A stretch of DNA of 24,856 nucleotides from the NCBI GenBank assembly GCA_030615035.1, contig JAUXAC010000014.1:1-24856 (forward strand), given 5' to 3'. Of the stretch, positions 24,011 through 24,856 are shown in pieces. A model generated the notes under the pieces. It was not told the origin of the DNA. It worked only from the letters and a program-made list of their open reading frames with translations, and searched no databases. The number at the start of each line of letters is the position of its first letter. Position 1 is the stretch's first letter. This DNA is from Dehalococcoidia bacterium. GTDB lineage: Bacteria > Chloroflexota > Dehalococcoidia > Dehalococcoidales > RBG-16-60-22. The position numbers and the translations under genes were made by a program.

Positions 24011-24601
24011 ATGAGTGATCATACAGTTTTGCATTGCTCGAATGGTTGCGCCTTTTCATTGGGGTCCACAGTCGTGCCTGGCGAAGGCCCGGTACCGGGA
24101 AAGTTTATGATCATAGGAGAGGCTCCAACGCCCATGGCTCAATCCATCGGCAGACCTTTCCCAGCTAACACGGAATCCGGAAGGGTTCTGGATAAATGGT
24201 TATCTTATATCGGGATTGAGCGGCATGACGCATACATAACTAATCTGGTGAAGTGTCCGAGACGCAATGACCACTGGGAGCAACAGATTCATGCATGCCT
24301 CCCCTGGCTCGAGCGTGAGATTCAGGCGGTGAAGCCACGCCTTGTGGTAACACTAGGTAGTGAAGTGCATAAGCGCTTTACTGCCGATTACCGCCCAGCC
24401 AAATACCACTCTACTCCAAAATCCCCACTTTTCCAAGTTTGGGACCATTACCCGAGTAGCGGTGGCTGTGAGGAATATAGGGGAGTAATCTATTTTGCAC
24501 TAATCCATCCATCAAGTGCAGTACGCCTAGGGAGAGATATTCCTGAGTATCTCCTACCGGACCTTGACAGTCTGCGCAAATTGGTGAAAAAAATCTATTG
24601 A
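24011..24601 (+). CDS. Uracil-DNA glycosylase, family 4-like with Fe-S cluster
   Basis: About 196 residues from the ATG at 24011; an in-frame TTG at 23972 would add 13 without a clear ribosome site. MIIGEAPTPMAQSIGRPFP is motif 1 of family 4/5 uracil-DNA glycosylases (usually GEAPGxxExxxGxPF), and the late IHPSSAVR is motif 2. AYITNLVKCPRRND and PRLVVTLGSEV are also characteristic. Four cysteines fit a 4Fe-4S cluster: HCSNGC near the N-terminus, KCPRR and HACLPW. The N-terminal pair is spaced CxxxC rather than CxxC, and the loop GEAPTPMAQ differs from the common GEAPGxxED, so it may be a divergent subtype. It removes uracil from DNA during base-excision repair. It is transcribed away from the TIR/nuclease pair. 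Confidence 0.83.
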   Translation: MSDHTVLHCSNGCAFSLGSTVVPGEGPVPGKFMIIGEAPTPMAQSIGRPFPANTESGRVLDKWLSYIGIERHDAYITNLVKCPRRNDHWEQQIHACLPWLEREIQAVKPRLVVTLGSEVHKRFTADYRPAKYHSTPKSPLFQVWDHYPSSGGCEEYRGVIYFALIHPSSAVRLGRDIPEYLLPDLDSLRKLVKKIY

Positions 24602-24628
24602 ACAATCCATCTTTTTGTTACCTTTCTC

Positions 24629-24681
24629 ATAAAAAGGTGCGCCAACTTTCACGCCTGAAGATTAGGCGTGAAACCATAGGG
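24629..24681 (+). repeat. 53-bp dispersed hairpin repeat, copy 2
   Basis: The second copy of the repeat at 16407-16459 (45 of 53 identical). Here the hairpin is perfect: TTTCACGCCT (24647-24656) and AGGCGTGAAA (24664-24673), 10 bp around a 7-nt loop. It begins 27 bases after the glycosylase stop. No T run follows, so termination is not its obvious role. Confidence 0.8.
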
Positions 24682-24697
24682 TAAAAAAGGAAGGTTG

Positions 24698-24727
24698 TTG
24701 ACATTCCAGTGGGGGATGGTCTATTCT
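24698..24727 (+). promoter_or_regulatory. Promoter of the DUF5679-type gene
   Basis: A perfect TTGACA (24698-24703), an 18-base spacer and TATTCT (24722-24727, 4 of 6) place a transcript start about 18 bases before the ATG at 24752. Confidence 0.5.
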
Positions 24728-24751
24728 CCATACCAAAAAGGAGGTATTCTA

Positions 24752-24856
24752 ATGCAAGCATATTGTATGAAATGCAAGGCCAAAAGGGAAATGAAGGATG
24801 CCAAATCTATAACTATGAAGAACGGGAGGCCAGCAACTCAGGGTGTATGTCCAAAA
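24752..24856 (+). CDS. DUF5679-type small zinc-ribbon-like protein, N-terminal part
   Basis: The frame opens at ATG 24752, 7 bases after a perfect AAGGAGG, and runs off the window after 35 codons. MQAYCMKCKAKREMKDAKSI and ITMKNGRPATQGVCPK match the conserved start of DUF5679 proteins, which are about 45-60 residues long. The two CxxC-type pairs (YCMKC here, VCP- beginning the second) indicate a zinc ribbon. This family is frequent in Chloroflexota and Actinobacteria; its function is unknown, and nucleic-acid binding is only a guess. Confidence 0.85.
   Translation, partial: MQAYCMKCKAKREMKDAKSITMKNGRPATQGVCPK

Noticed and set aside
24647..24673. An integron attC site or a rho-independent terminator
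   Set aside because: The hairpin is perfect but lacks the GTTRRRY core of attC and has no T tract, so neither label fits.

Overview
The window looks like part of the chromosome of an uncultured anaerobic bacterium, most likely a Chloroflexota of the Dehalococcoidia type. The support is moderate. The solute-binding lipoprotein has a long Pro-Ala linker straight after its lipobox cysteine, a small DUF5679-type protein starts at the right edge, there is a short lysine-rich protein, and methylmalonyl-CoA mutase is split into two subunits. No rRNA gene or complete tRNA gene is present to settle the taxonomy.

Left edge (1-822): the C-terminus of a tyrosine recombinase, a strong terminator hairpin, and an isolated 3' half of tRNA-Lys(UUU). 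This looks like an integration (att) junction. Then, on the minus strand (823-5028), come a COG4091-type NAD(P)-binding/SAF oxidoreductase, a zinc-type alcohol dehydrogenase, and a double-module Lrp/AsnC-like regulator.

A plus-strand catabolic operon runs from 5829 to 12625: a tripartite TRAP transporter (DctP, DctQ, DctM), an iron-dependent alcohol dehydrogenase, a CoA-acylating methylmalonate-semialdehyde-type aldehyde dehydrogenase, a ferritin-like protein, and a small four-cysteine protein. Downstream are a membrane protein with an embedded spermidine-synthase-like fold (13095-15491), a minus-strand GAF protein, and a tiny basic protein whose frame is interrupted by an amber codon.

A second plus-strand operon (17289-21829) encodes both methylmalonyl-CoA mutase subunits, methylmalonyl-CoA epimerase, and both succinyl-CoA synthetase subunits. 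Together the two operons could take up an organic acid, oxidise an alcohol to an aldehyde and then to acyl-CoA (propionyl-CoA if the substrate is methylmalonate semialdehyde), and convert methylmalonyl-CoA to succinate with ATP formation. The carboxylase that would link them is not in the window.

The right end (21847-24856) has an accessory character: a TIR-domain protein and a probable PD-(D/E)xK-type nuclease on the minus strand (a candidate defence pair), a family-4-like uracil-DNA glycosylase, and the start of a DUF5679 zinc-ribbon-like protein. Several intergenic regions share dispersed elements: a 53-bp hairpin repeat (85% identical by eye between two loci), a 22-bp near-identical repeat, and paired TTTTGTT motifs. 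These are the least explained structures in the window.
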